Part shown: positions 1 to 8,119 of the stretch, piece after piece | How the letters are laid out: each line of letters starts with the position of its first letter | Position numbering within the stretch: position 1 is the stretch's first letter | Source: an uncultured Bacilli bacterium | GTDB taxonomy: Bacteria > Bacillota_I > Bacilli_A > RF39 > UBA660 | Length of the DNA stretch: 48,130 nt | Assembly (NCBI GenBank): GCA_947632375.1 | Contig: CANRPF010000008.1 | Coordinates: 1-48,130, forward strand | Direction of reading: 5' to 3' | Translations under genes and position numbers: made by a program | Notes under the pieces: generated by a model | Database searches by the model: none | Seen by the model: the letters and a program-made list of their open reading frames with translations, nothing else | What the model was told of the DNA's origin: nothing

Positions 1-152
1 ATTTCAAATACTCCTAAAGTTCCTGATATACTTTTATCTTCTGTATTGTATGTTACTCTAGTTACCCAATATGCATATGTTATTCCTATTAGTGCTAGTA
101 AGACTATTGCAATTCCCACTATACTTACTACTATTCTTTGATTTCTATTCAT
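1..152 (-). CDS. TasA/camelysin-like surface protein, 5' end only
   Basis: Only the N-terminal 50 or so residues lie in the window; the gene runs off the left edge. The start ATG is at 150-152 with a GAGGAG ribosome site a few bases upstream. The protein starts MNRNQRIVVSIVGIAIVLLA, a single hydrophobic signal/anchor ending in GITYAY, followed by SISGTLG. This is nearly the same N-terminus as the protein encoded at 41583-43322, and the upstream DNA is also near-identical, so the two genes are recent duplicates at least at their 5' ends. The ITYAY...S.SGTL pattern recalls SipW-dependent TasA/camelysin-type secreted proteins (family knowledge). Whether this copy also has the C-terminal domain of its paralogue cannot be seen here. 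Confidence 0.8.
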   Translation of the reverse strand, partial: MNRNQRIVVSIVGIAIVLLALIGITYAYWVTRVTYNTEDKSISGTLGVFE

Positions 153-190
153 TTTTACTCCTCTTTTCTTTTAATAAATATTTATTAATG

Positions 191-254
191 TCTTTTTTCA
201 ATGAAAAAAGACATTAATAAATATTTATTAATGTCTTTTTTCAATGAAAAAAGA
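191..254. repeat. 64-bp near-perfect palindrome in leader copy 1
   Basis: The element is self-complementary along its whole length except for the centre base of two small hairpin loops. It contains a 26-bp perfect palindrome (gacattaataa...ttattaatgtc) flanked by two copies of TCTTTTTTC-AAT-GAAAAAAGA. At copy 2 (43361-43424) both loops read ATT instead. That is exactly the reverse complement of the whole element. Confidence 0.9.
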
Positions 255-286
255 ATTGCGATAACTCTCCTGCTATCTTCATATTT

Positions 287-297
287 ATTATGTCATA
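287..297 (-). promoter_or_regulatory. Extended -10 promoter of leader copy 1
   Basis: Minus-strand TATGACATAAT fits TRTGn plus a -10 of CATAAT. It is conserved exactly in copy 2. No convincing -35 is seen. Predicted transcription start is near 280, giving a leader of about 130 nt that contains the palindromic hairpins. Confidence 0.5.
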
Positions 298-304
298 AAT
301 TGAG

Positions 305-334
305 AGAAAAATACCCCAACAGGTAGTTGGGGTT
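305..334 (-). terminator. Intrinsic terminator of sepF-divIVA
   Basis: Minus-strand stem CCCCAAC / GTTGGGG with a 5-nt loop, followed by TATTTTT. It lies 27 bases past the divIVA stop. Confidence 0.85.
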
Positions 335-360
335 TTAAACAAACAAAGAGAATATACTCT

Positions 361-795
361 TTAACGTTCAATATCTAATTTATCTATATCATCTACTAAT
401 TCTATTTGACTTTCTAATATATCTCTTAGTTTTCTTTTGAATGTGATTATATTTCTTCTTAATCTTTCTGCATCTTGTTCTGTTCTTTCTGCTTTCATTA
501 ATGCACTATTTATTATTCTATCTGCATTTCTTTTTGCATCTTCTATTAAGCTTAACGATTCTTGTCTTGCACTATTTCTTATTTGTTGTCCTGCATCTTC
601 TGCTATTAATAATGCTCTATTAAAAGTTGATTCTAAATTTTTATAATGTTCTAATTCTTTTTTTAGATTAGCGATTTCTAAATCTTTTGATTTCATATTG
701 CTAATCATTGATTCAACTTGTTTTATTACATCATCGATAAACTTATTAACTTCTTCTTTTTTATATCCGGAAAAAGAAGTATTGAACTTTTCCAT
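361..795 (-). CDS. divIVA: DivIVA-domain cell-division/polarity protein
   Basis: A 144-residue protein of the DivIVA family, which sits at negatively curved membrane at septa and poles and helps place division or wall-growth machinery. The N-terminus has the family signature FSGYKKEEVNKFIDDV (residues 8-23), related to the membrane-binding domain. Residues 25-120 are a long coiled coil rich in Glu, Lys and Arg. It is on the short side for DivIVA and could be a GpsB/DivIVA-type member. The start is preceded by AGGAG. It lies 19 bases after sepF, as in the usual Firmicutes division cluster, and ends at a strong terminator. Confidence 0.9.
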   Translation of the reverse strand: MEKFNTSFSGYKKEEVNKFIDDVIKQVESMISNMKSKDLEIANLKKELEHYKNLESTFNRALLIAEDAGQQIRNSARQESLSLIEDAKRNADRIINSALMKAERTEQDAERLRRNIITFKRKLRDILESQIELVDDIDKLDIER

Positions 796-814
796 ATAAT
801 CACTCCTAAGTATA

Positions 815-1231
815 TTAGAAATCTATTTCGCTATCAAATTTTGTTTTTGGTTTTTCCTTTTCTTCGTTTTCGCTCATTTTTCCTTGTATATTTACATTAT
901 TAGGCGTACAAAGATATATTCCATTTCCAAGTTTTTGTAAATTTCCGCCTATAGCATATATCGTTCCTGTCAAAAAGTCAATAAGTCTTTTAGCTTGATC
1001 ACTTGTTACTCTTTTTAAATTTACTACTACAGTATTTCTATTTTTTAAATAATCTGCAATTTGTTGTGATTCTGAATATGCTCTAGGTTCTACTAGTATC
1101 ATTTTACTTCCAGAATTTTTTTCTTCTTCTTTTAATTGTTTTGTAGTTACTGAATAAAAATTATCTTCAACAGCATTATCTTTTCTATCATCATTATCAA
1201 ATAAAGCTTTCTTTATACCATCAAATGCCAT
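815..1231 (-). CDS. sepF: Cell division protein SepF
   Basis: A 138-residue SepF, the cytoplasmic protein that binds FtsZ filaments and tethers them to the membrane. The N-terminal 10 residues (MAFDGIKKAL) fit the membrane-targeting amphipathic helix. A variable acidic linker follows. The globular SepF core begins near residue 43 (KMILVEPRAYSE) and includes NLKRVTSDQAKRLIDFLTGT and the IGGNLQKLGNGIYLCTP segment typical of the family. The C-terminal tail is charged and probably disordered. The start has a perfect AGGAGG ribosome site. It is transcribed with divIVA from a promoter at 1259-1287. Confidence 0.95.
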   Translation of the reverse strand: MAFDGIKKALFDNDDRKDNAVEDNFYSVTTKQLKEEEKNSGSKMILVEPRAYSESQQIADYLKNRNTVVVNLKRVTSDQAKRLIDFLTGTIYAIGGNLQKLGNGIYLCTPNNVNIQGKMSENEEKEKPKTKFDSEIDF

Positions 1232-1258
1232 ATTATATCCTCCTATGATTACTCTTTT

Positions 1259-1287
1259 AGTATAGCATAGTTATTTTGTATTAGCAA
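1259..1287 (-). promoter_or_regulatory. Sigma-A-type promoter of sepF-divIVA
   Basis: Minus-strand TTGCTA, 17-bp spacer, TATACT, with a TGC extension directly before the -10. It lies about 30 bases upstream of the sepF start and just past the topA terminator. Confidence 0.7.
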
Positions 1288-1293
1288 ATATTT

Positions 1294-1326
1294 TATAAAA
1301 AAAGTTATAGTTTTTTCTATAACTTA
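1294..1326 (-). terminator. Intrinsic terminator of topA operon
   Basis: Minus-strand stem AAGTTATAG / CTATAACTT around an A6 loop, followed by T7. The stem begins inside the topA stop codon. Confidence 0.85.
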
Positions 1327-3342
1327 TTCTTCGTAATCACAACTACTACATTTAATTTTATTATTTTTAGTTACTAATAAACTATTACATTCTGGACATA
1401 GCTTTCCTGTTGGCATATCCCATGTTGCACATTTACATTTTGGAAAGTTATTACATCCATAAAATATTTTATTTTTTCTTGTTTTTCTTTCAATTATTTT
1501 TCCTGTTTTACATATAGGACAATCACATATTTCTACTTCTTTTTGTTCTTCTTTTTTTATAAATTTACATTCAGGATAATTGCTACAAGCAGTAAATTCT
1601 CCATATTTACCTTTTCTTATTACTAAATCACTACCACATTCTGGACATAACTCTCCTGTTTTACTTGGTGCTTTCTTTTCCATTTTATCAAAAGCGTTTT
1701 CAACTAATGGTTCAAAATCATTATAAAATTTCTTTAATAATTTTATATTATCTAAATCATTATCTGCTATTTTATCTAAATCAGATTCCATATTAGCAGT
1801 ATATTTTACATTTATAATATTAGAAAAGAATTCTTGTAATTTATCTGTTGTTTCTATACCGATATCTGTTGGAAAAAATTTCTTATCTTCTACTTTAACA
1901 TAGGCTCTTTCTTTTAATGTTTCCATTGTTTTTGCATAAGTAGAAGGTCTTCCTATTCCTAATGTTTCCATTTCTTTAATTAATGATGCTTCTGTATATC
2001 TAGGAGCTGGTTTTGTAAAATGTTGATCACTTTCTATATTATCTGTTGTTAAAATATCATTTTCTTTTAAATCAGGTAATATTGTATCTTCACTTGATGT
2101 AAAATCTTTATAAACTTTTAAAAATCCATCAAAAGTTATTATTTGACCTGTAGATTTAAACATATAATCATTATTATTTAACATAATAGTTGTTTTTAAT
2201 ACTTTAGCATCTTTCATTAAACTTGCTAATGCTCTAAAGTATATAATACTATATAATTTATATTCATCAGGTGTAAGATATTTTTTTATAGAATCTGGTG
2301 TTCTTTTAATACTTGTAGGTCTTATTGCTTCGTGAGCATCTTGTACGTTTTCTTTCTTCTTGCTAACCTTTACACTACCTACATATTGAGAACCATATTC
2401 ATTTTTTATATATTCTAGTGTATCTTTTATAAATAAATCACTTAAACGTGTAGAATCAGTTCTCATATAAGTAATAATACCAACAGTTTCATTATCTAAA
2501 TCTTTACCTTCATATAATTTTTGAGCAATGCTCATTGTTTTTGTTGCAGAAAAATTATATTTATTTGCACATGATTGTTGTAATGTAGATGTTGTAAATG
2601 GCATTACTCCTTTTTTTGCTGTTTCTTTTTTATCTATACTTGTTACTATAAATTCTTTTCCTAATTTAGATAATATTTCATTTACTTCATCTTCATTTTT
2701 TATTTCTAATTTTTCATTATTATATTTTTCTAATTCAGATGTAAATGAAGAAAAATTAGCAGTTATTTTCCAATATTCTTCTGGAACAAATGCAAGTATT
2801 TCTCTTTCTCTATCAACGATTAATTTTAATGCTACTGATTGAACTCTACCAGCTGATTTTCCTCCTGTTTTTGATTGCATTAATTTAGATAATCTAAATC
2901 CAATAATTCTATCTAATATTCTTCTTGTTTCTTGACTTTTAACTAATGCATCATCTATTTTTCTTGGATGTAAAAATGCATCTTTAATAGCAGGTTCTGT
3001 AATTTCATTAAAAATTACTCTATCATATTTATCTTTATGTAATCCTAAAGTATCATAAAGATGCCAAGATATAGCTTCTCCTTCTCTATCTGGATCGGTT
3101 GCAAGATATACTTTATCACATGCTGATACTTCTTTTTTTAAATCACTAATTATCTTTTTCTTTCCACTTATTGGAATATACTTAGGAGCAAAATCATTTT
3201 CAACATCTACTCCTAATCCAAATTTACCACTAGTTGCTAAATCTCTAATATGTCCTTTACTTGATACAACTTTATAGTTTTTACCTAGGTAATTACCAAT
3301 AGTTTTTGTCTTACTTGGAGACTCAACTATTACTAAATCCAT
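1324..3342 (-). CDS. topA: DNA topoisomerase I
   Basis: A 672-residue type IA topoisomerase that relaxes negative supercoils by cutting and passing single strands. The Toprim domain starts at residue 3 (IVESPSKTK) and carries DPDREGE at 83-89, the metal site. The catalytic tyrosine is Y292 in GIITYMRTDSTRLSD. Three C-terminal zinc-binding modules follow: CPECGSDL...CSNYPECK, CPICKTGK...CNNFPKC and CPECNSLL...CSSC. The length is normal for Firmicutes. It starts 4 bases past the stop of the LtaS-like gene, so it is the last gene of the murG operon. That is an unusual place, because the Bacillus order is dprA-topA-trmFO. Confidence 0.97.
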   Translation of the reverse strand: MDLVIVESPSKTKTIGNYLGKNYKVVSSKGHIRDLATSGKFGLGVDVENDFAPKYIPISGKKKIISDLKKEVSACDKVYLATDPDREGEAISWHLYDTLGLHKDKYDRVIFNEITEPAIKDAFLHPRKIDDALVKSQETRRILDRIIGFRLSKLMQSKTGGKSAGRVQSVALKLIVDREREILAFVPEEYWKITANFSSFTSELEKYNNEKLEIKNEDEVNEILSKLGKEFIVTSIDKKETAKKGVMPFTTSTLQQSCANKYNFSATKTMSIAQKLYEGKDLDNETVGIITYMRTDSTRLSDLFIKDTLEYIKNEYGSQYVGSVKVSKKKENVQDAHEAIRPTSIKRTPDSIKKYLTPDEYKLYSIIYFRALASLMKDAKVLKTTIMLNNNDYMFKSTGQIITFDGFLKVYKDFTSSEDTILPDLKENDILTTDNIESDQHFTKPAPRYTEASLIKEMETLGIGRPSTYAKTMETLKERAYVKVEDKKFFPTDIGIETTDKLQEFFSNIINVKYTANMESDLDKIADNDLDNIKLLKKFYNDFEPLVENAFDKMEKKAPSKTGELCPECGSDLVIRKGKYGEFTACSNYPECKFIKKEEQKEVEICDCPICKTGKIIERKTRKNKIFYGCNNFPKCKCATWDMPTGKLCPECNSLLVTKNNKIKCSSCDYEE

Positions 3343-3346
3343 ATTA

Positions 3347-5404
3347 TCACTCGCTTTCTTCAGTTGTCGTTTTTTCTACTTTATATTTTTCTAGACCTTT
3401 TTCTAAGTAATTAAAGTAATTATTTTGTATTGCTAATGCTGACATTTTTTGTCTTAAACTTATTTCTTGATTAATGCTTACTAATTCATCATTAGTATAT
3501 GTATTTCCTTCATCATTTGTTTCAGTAAACTTTGAAGATGTTGCTTTATAAAAACCTACTGCATCTTGCCATGAACCATCAGAGAATACTGTTCTTCCTA
3601 CATTAGAACTCATTATATCAGTTCCTAAATATAATCTTGGATCATAATCAGCATCAAACATATTTAAAAGTGTTGGAAGCAAATCTAATAAGCTTGTATA
3701 TTTTGTTATTTGTTCTGCTCCATAAGAAGCATTATAAATTACCATAGGTGTTCTGTCAACTTCTTGTCTTATATTTACATCATAATCTAATACTGTATTT
3801 ATTTGTTCTCTAGTTAATCCATATGGATAATGATCTGCAAATAATGCAATAACAGTATCTTCTAATTTTCCATTTCTTTCTAATTCATCTAACATATATT
3901 CTAATGCTTTATCTAATTCAGTCATTTTAGATAAATATCTTTTTGTTGTTGTAGAATAATTAGTATCTTTAAATAAGTCTAAATACTTATCCCCCATTTC
4001 ACTTGGAACATTATAAGTTTGATGTGTTGTTACTGTAGACATAAATACCATAAATTTATCTTCATTTATAAAGTATGGCATTGCTGTTTGAAAAAATACT
4101 AAATCACTAGGCCATTCTTCATATACAGGATTATAATCCATTCCTAAATCTTTAACACCATAAAATTTAGTACTTCCCATATTAGGATGTATTGTATGTC
4201 TATAATAATATTGATCTGTATATGAGTGATAGCTAGTAGTTTTATAACCCATATTATTAAATATATTAAATATAGCTTCAAAATATTTATTATTTTTATA
4301 TCTATTAGCAGTACATGAATTATTAATACTAAATAAACTTGTCATAACAGTCATTTCATTATTTCCTGTAGAACATGAATTTCTTGGACTATAATTATTT
4401 CTAAAACTTATACCTTCATTATAAATTTTAGATAAAGTAGGAAAATATTCTTCTTTTAATGCTATTTCATTAACACTTTCCATTAGTATTACTATTAAAT
4501 TTTTATCTTTAAATATACCTGTATGATCATTTTTAGGAGTTATATTTCTACTTATAAAATATTTATTTAAATTATTTAATTCTCTATTTTGTTCATTATC
4601 TATTAGCATCTGCCAACTAGTATCATCTATAACTCTACTATAATCAGTTACTTTATCTTCTTTATTATTTTTATTATTTTCAAATATTAAATCTTCAGAT
4701 TCTATATTAAATATTTGAGAATTAAGATCAGTTAATCCAAACATTAATACTCCAAATTGACTTACAGATAAATTTGAATTTTCTGGTAATTTAAATAAAG
4801 ATGTATTTTTTTCTGTTTGTAATTTATTTTGCATAAATGGAATTACTAAACTAACATAATATAAATAACTAAAACAAACAACTAAAAGAACCATAGAAAC
4901 TGCTGGTATTATCTTTTTTGCTCCTACTTTTTTACTTCTTTTTACTGCTTCAAATTTAAGTAATTTTTTATCAATAAATATTATATATATAAGATATATT
5001 ACAAATGGAATAAATAATATGTAGTAGCTAGGTTTTAATGATTTTATAAAATCACTTATATAATCTATTGTTTTTAGTCCTTGTTCACTATTACCTATTC
5101 CCATATAAAATCCTATATAGTTATATAATCCAACTTCTACTAAAGTATAAAAAGATACTATAAATGCAAATATTATATTTAATATTCTTCTTATAGTTTT
5201 ATTTAAATAACATGTAATTAAATTCCAAATTAAAGAAATAATTAAAGAAGATAATATAAGTCTAAATATAGCCCAACTTTTATCTATATCAGTTACTAGT
5301 CTTACAATTAATTCTTCAGAAAACAAAAATAAAAATAACATTAATATATTTCTTACAATTTTATTAAATAACATTTCTTTAATCGTAACTAAAAATCGTT
5401 TCAT
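3347..5404 (-). CDS. ltaS: LTA-synthase-like membrane sulfatase-fold protein
   Basis: A 685-residue membrane protein of the LtaS/alkaline-phosphatase superfamily. About five hydrophobic helices occupy residues 15-190, followed by an extracellular domain. Metal and catalytic residues of LtaS are recognisable: E309 (ILMES), T346 in SCSTGNNEMT (the phosphothreonine intermediate), TTHQTY, and FADHYPYG for the metal Asp/His pair. In LtaS these polymerise glycerol phosphate from phosphatidylglycerol onto a glycolipid; a related phosphoglycerol or phosphoethanolamine transferase role cannot be excluded. The start is preceded by GGAG. The wall-synthesis genes murG and divIB in the same operon fit an envelope role. 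Confidence 0.85.
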   Translation of the reverse strand: MKRFLVTIKEMLFNKIVRNILMLFLFLFSEELIVRLVTDIDKSWAIFRLILSSLIISLIWNLITCYLNKTIRRILNIIFAFIVSFYTLVEVGLYNYIGFYMGIGNSEQGLKTIDYISDFIKSLKPSYYILFIPFVIYLIYIIFIDKKLLKFEAVKRSKKVGAKKIIPAVSMVLLVVCFSYLYYVSLVIPFMQNKLQTEKNTSLFKLPENSNLSVSQFGVLMFGLTDLNSQIFNIESEDLIFENNKNNKEDKVTDYSRVIDDTSWQMLIDNEQNRELNNLNKYFISRNITPKNDHTGIFKDKNLIVILMESVNEIALKEEYFPTLSKIYNEGISFRNNYSPRNSCSTGNNEMTVMTSLFSINNSCTANRYKNNKYFEAIFNIFNNMGYKTTSYHSYTDQYYYRHTIHPNMGSTKFYGVKDLGMDYNPVYEEWPSDLVFFQTAMPYFINEDKFMVFMSTVTTHQTYNVPSEMGDKYLDLFKDTNYSTTTKRYLSKMTELDKALEYMLDELERNGKLEDTVIALFADHYPYGLTREQINTVLDYDVNIRQEVDRTPMVIYNASYGAEQITKYTSLLDLLPTLLNMFDADYDPRLYLGTDIMSSNVGRTVFSDGSWQDAVGFYKATSSKFTETNDEGNTYTNDELVSINQEISLRQKMSALAIQNNYFNYLEKGLEKYKVEKTTTEESE

Positions 5405-5428
5405 AACAAATACTCCACTTCTAATTAT

Positions 5429-6817
5429 TTATAATCTTATAACGTATGGTTTTTCTTTAGTACCATCAGCATTATTTTTTTCTAATTCAACTCCATTTAA
5501 AATAGTTATAACAGGTCTTAAATATATTTCATTGTTTTTATACCTAGTATTACTACTACCTACTTTAAAAAAGTTTTTATCTTTACCATCTTTATATACA
5601 TAAATATAATCTATATCATTATATCTTTGATATGCAGTTAATGTCCACCAATAATAATTAGTATCTAAATATCCAGAAGCTTTTTCTAATTTATTTCCAC
5701 CAGCTAAAACTAATTCATCTGCAGTTAAAGTTCCTATTTGACTATCAAAACTATTCGAACATTTTAAATTAGGTTCTGAATAAGATGATTCTAAATTTCT
5801 ATTATAAGAATCAAAGAAAAAATTTAATGTTTCCATATTAGGTAAAGATATTTCACTAGTATTAAATTGTTCTATAAGATAATCAGCTTCTATTTCTTTA
5901 CTAGTATAATATTCATTATTTTTCTTAGTTTCATCTTCTATACACCATGTATCTTTTTTTATTTTATTTAATATATTTTTATCTTTAAAATTACTTTTAA
6001 ACCAATTATTTAAACTAGTAAGTTTACCATCAAAACTAGAAGAAGAATCTATATGAGAATTATTATTATTAGTATCTATATTACATGGTGAAGTTGAATC
6101 TTCTAATACTAATTTAATACTTCCATCTCCTTCTATTCTAAATATTCTAAAACACATATTATTAAAATTTACATAATTATCTTTAACATTACCTCTATAA
6201 TAATAAGATTTACCCATATCATCTTCAGTAATACCTAAATAAGATTCGTTTTTTTTTAAAGAACTAATTTTATCTTTAGCTAATTCTAATTTAGTATTAC
6301 CATCATTCATCGCTTGATATATTACTTTATAAGATAATGTATCTTTATCTAATACTTGATCATTAAAATTATATTCTATATTAAATGTATATTCTTTAGT
6401 ATCAGGATTTTCTTTTAAAATACCTTTTACATTGACATATTCATCAGTATATTTAGAAGCATCTTCTAAATCATTAATAGATAAATAATTTTGTTTTTTC
6501 ATACCTTCTATACTTAAATTTAAACCAACTTTAGCACTTGTTATTAAATCTTTACAATTACTAAAATCTCTTGAGATATCTTTATATAAATCTTTAGAAA
6601 ATATAGTACTATTATCCATACTATCATCACAAGCTTTTATATCTTCCATAACTATATTAGCTGAATCTAATATAACTTTTTTATTTATTTCTGAAATAGA
6701 TTTTTTAGCATTATTAAATGCAGTAAAACCTCTTGATGCAATAATTGTTATTATTATACCTATTATAACTAATACTGCTAATAGTTCAATTAAAGTAAAT
6801 CCTTTATTATTTTTCAT
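5429..6817 (-). CDS. Prepilin-like protein with C-terminal surface domain
   Basis: A 462-residue protein beginning with a textbook type IV prepilin leader: short basic peptide MKNNKG, then FTLIELLAVLVIIGIIITII, with the Gly/Phe cleavage site and Glu at +5. Residues 30-195 are a soluble region with no family I can name. From about residue 200 the protein carries the domain also seen at 28562-29893 and 41583-43322: SYYYRGNVKDNYVNFNN, FRIFRIEGDGSIKL, GTLTADELVLAG, YLRPVITI and DGTKEKPYVI. It is therefore predicted to be surface-exposed after processing by a prepilin peptidase. No pilus assembly genes are in the window. It overlaps queH by 11 bases, so it is co-translated within an envelope operon. 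Confidence 0.85.
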   Translation of the reverse strand: MKNNKGFTLIELLAVLVIIGIIITIIASRGFTAFNNAKKSISEINKKVILDSANIVMEDIKACDDSMDNSTIFSKDLYKDISRDFSNCKDLITSAKVGLNLSIEGMKKQNYLSINDLEDASKYTDEYVNVKGILKENPDTKEYTFNIEYNFNDQVLDKDTLSYKVIYQAMNDGNTKLELAKDKISSLKKNESYLGITEDDMGKSYYYRGNVKDNYVNFNNMCFRIFRIEGDGSIKLVLEDSTSPCNIDTNNNNSHIDSSSSFDGKLTSLNNWFKSNFKDKNILNKIKKDTWCIEDETKKNNEYYTSKEIEADYLIEQFNTSEISLPNMETLNFFFDSYNRNLESSYSEPNLKCSNSFDSQIGTLTADELVLAGGNKLEKASGYLDTNYYWWTLTAYQRYNDIDYIYVYKDGKDKNFFKVGSSNTRYKNNEIYLRPVITILNGVELEKNNADGTKEKPYVIRL

Positions 6818-7409
6818 CTTTTAACAAATCCCTTCTTTTAGAATATATACATCCACAAAAATTTTGTCTATACAAATTATATTTATTTGATAATTCTATA
6901 CTTCTTTTATAACCATTATTTTTTTTAAAATCACTTGGTAAATATTTTATATCATAACTACTTTCTAATTTGTATCCTATTTCATTTATAACATTACTTA
7001 ATTTATAAGGACTTACAGTTAATGTAGTTGCAAAGAAATCAAAATTATTTTCTTTAGCAGATGAAGCTGTATATTCTAATCTCATATAATAACATTTATG
7101 ACAACGTAATCCTCTTTCTGGTTCACTTTCTAAACCTTTAATAAATTTATGATATAATTCATTATCATAATCTGCTTCTATATATTTAATATTAAATAAT
7201 TTAAGTAATCTTTTTTGTTCTTCTTTTCTTTTAATATATTCATCGAATGGTTCTATATTAGGATTATAATAAATAACAGTAATATCAAAATAATCTTTTA
7301 ATCTTTCAATAACATAAGATGAACATGGAGCACAACAAGAATGTAAAAGTAATTTTGGCACATAATTTAAACTATCTATAATTTTACTCATTTCTTTATC
7401 ATAATTCAT
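6807..7409 (-). CDS. queH: Epoxyqueuosine reductase QueH
   Basis: A 200-residue DUF208/QueH protein, the non-cobalamin enzyme that reduces epoxyqueuosine to queuosine in certain tRNAs. The family cysteines are present: LLHSCCAPCSSY near residue 22, GLRCHKCYYMRLEYTA near residue 104, and NFCGCIYSKRR near the end. These ligate the Fe-S cluster and second metal in the family. The length is typical. It lies between divIB (10 bases) and the prepilin-like gene (overlapping). No other queuosine gene is in the window, so the cell may salvage the precursor or carry those genes elsewhere. Confidence 0.92.
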   Translation of the reverse strand: MNYDKEMSKIIDSLNYVPKLLLHSCCAPCSSYVIERLKDYFDITVIYYNPNIEPFDEYIKRKEEQKRLLKLFNIKYIEADYDNELYHKFIKGLESEPERGLRCHKCYYMRLEYTASSAKENNFDFFATTLTVSPYKLSNVINEIGYKLESSYDIKYLPSDFKKNNGYKRSIELSNKYNLYRQNFCGCIYSKRRDLLKDEK

Positions 7410-7419
7410 AATATACCTC

Positions 7420-8112
7420 TTAGTATGGAATAAATACTAAATTATCATTTAAATAAAGTGTTCCTTTCTTATCATTTAATGATGCAAAAATATCATTATA
7501 TTTATTTAATAAATTACATGTTCTTGTATCTGCAATAACAGTATTACCATCATTCATTACAATTTTAAATCTATCACTTTCTATTAATTCACTTGCTTCA
7601 TTATAATTTGGATAATACTCTATAGTACTTATTTCATAAATAATATTAGATGATATTTCTTTAAATTTATTTACAAACTTATTAAATAATTCTTCATCTA
7701 TTTCATTATAAAATATAGGAATACCAGATAATTTATATTTATTATCTATAACTCTTCCATCACTAAGTACTATTTTATCTGTATTTTGATAATAAAACAA
7801 GATTTTATTTTCTTCTATTTCAATTAAAACTTTAAAACCAAACCATTTTTTTATTTTAGCACTTTTTATTAATTCAATATTTTCTATATTTTTTCTAATT
7901 TTATTAGAACTATATTTAAATATAGAAGGATAATCTTTAAGACCACTAACCCTTATTATGTCAGCATCACTTATTAAAGAATTACCCGTTATTTCTATAT
8001 GTCTAATTGGTTGTTTTATTATCAAATATCCACTATATAAAATAATATATAAAAATAACAAAAAAACAAAAGTTCTTTTTATATTTAATTTTTTTTTCTT
8101 CTTTTTTTTCAT
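7420..8112 (-). CDS. divIB: Cell division protein DivIB/FtsQ
   Basis: A 230-residue single-pass membrane protein. A poly-lysine cytoplasmic start precedes one transmembrane helix (about residues 14-33). A POTRA domain follows (IRHIEITGNSLISDADIIRVSGL, then IKKWFGFKVLIEIEE) and then the FtsQ/DivIB beta domain (VLSDGRVIDN). The divisome role with FtsL and DivIC is known for the family. It directly follows murG, the usual neighbour in the division and cell-wall cluster. The poly-A tract encoding the lysines is prone to slippage, but the frame is intact here. Confidence 0.88.
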   Translation of the reverse strand: MKKKKKKKLNIKRTFVFLLFLYIILYSGYLIIKQPIRHIEITGNSLISDADIIRVSGLKDYPSIFKYSSNKIRKNIENIELIKSAKIKKWFGFKVLIEIEENKILFYYQNTDKIVLSDGRVIDNKYKLSGIPIFYNEIDEELFNKFVNKFKEISSNIIYEISTIEYYPNYNEASELIESDRFKIVMNDGNTVIADTRTCNLLNKYNDIFASLNDKKGTLYLNDNLVFIPY

Positions 8113-8119
8113 TGAACAC

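Larger units (their letters stand above)
150..334 (-). repeat. Leader repeat, copy 1 (terminator, promoter, palindrome, RBS)
   Basis: This 185-bp segment matches 43320-43500 with only a few differences. In minus-strand order it holds a CCCCAAC/GTTGGGG terminator, an extended -10 promoter, a short GATA...TATC stem, a 64-bp near-palindrome (191-254), a second AT-rich palindrome and the GAGGAG ribosome site. Homology continues into the first codons of the surface-protein genes. Confidence 0.9.

Noticed and set aside
191-254. CRISPR-like or short tandem repeat array
   Set aside because: Only two inverted/direct units with no spacers; it is a palindrome within a leader, not an array.
437-646. Plus-strand hydrophobic frame opposite divIVA
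   Set aside because: A mirror of the Glu/Lys-rich coiled-coil codons of divIVA; no ribosome site. The same applies to the other plus-strand frames opposite topA, murE, dnaK, thrS and others.
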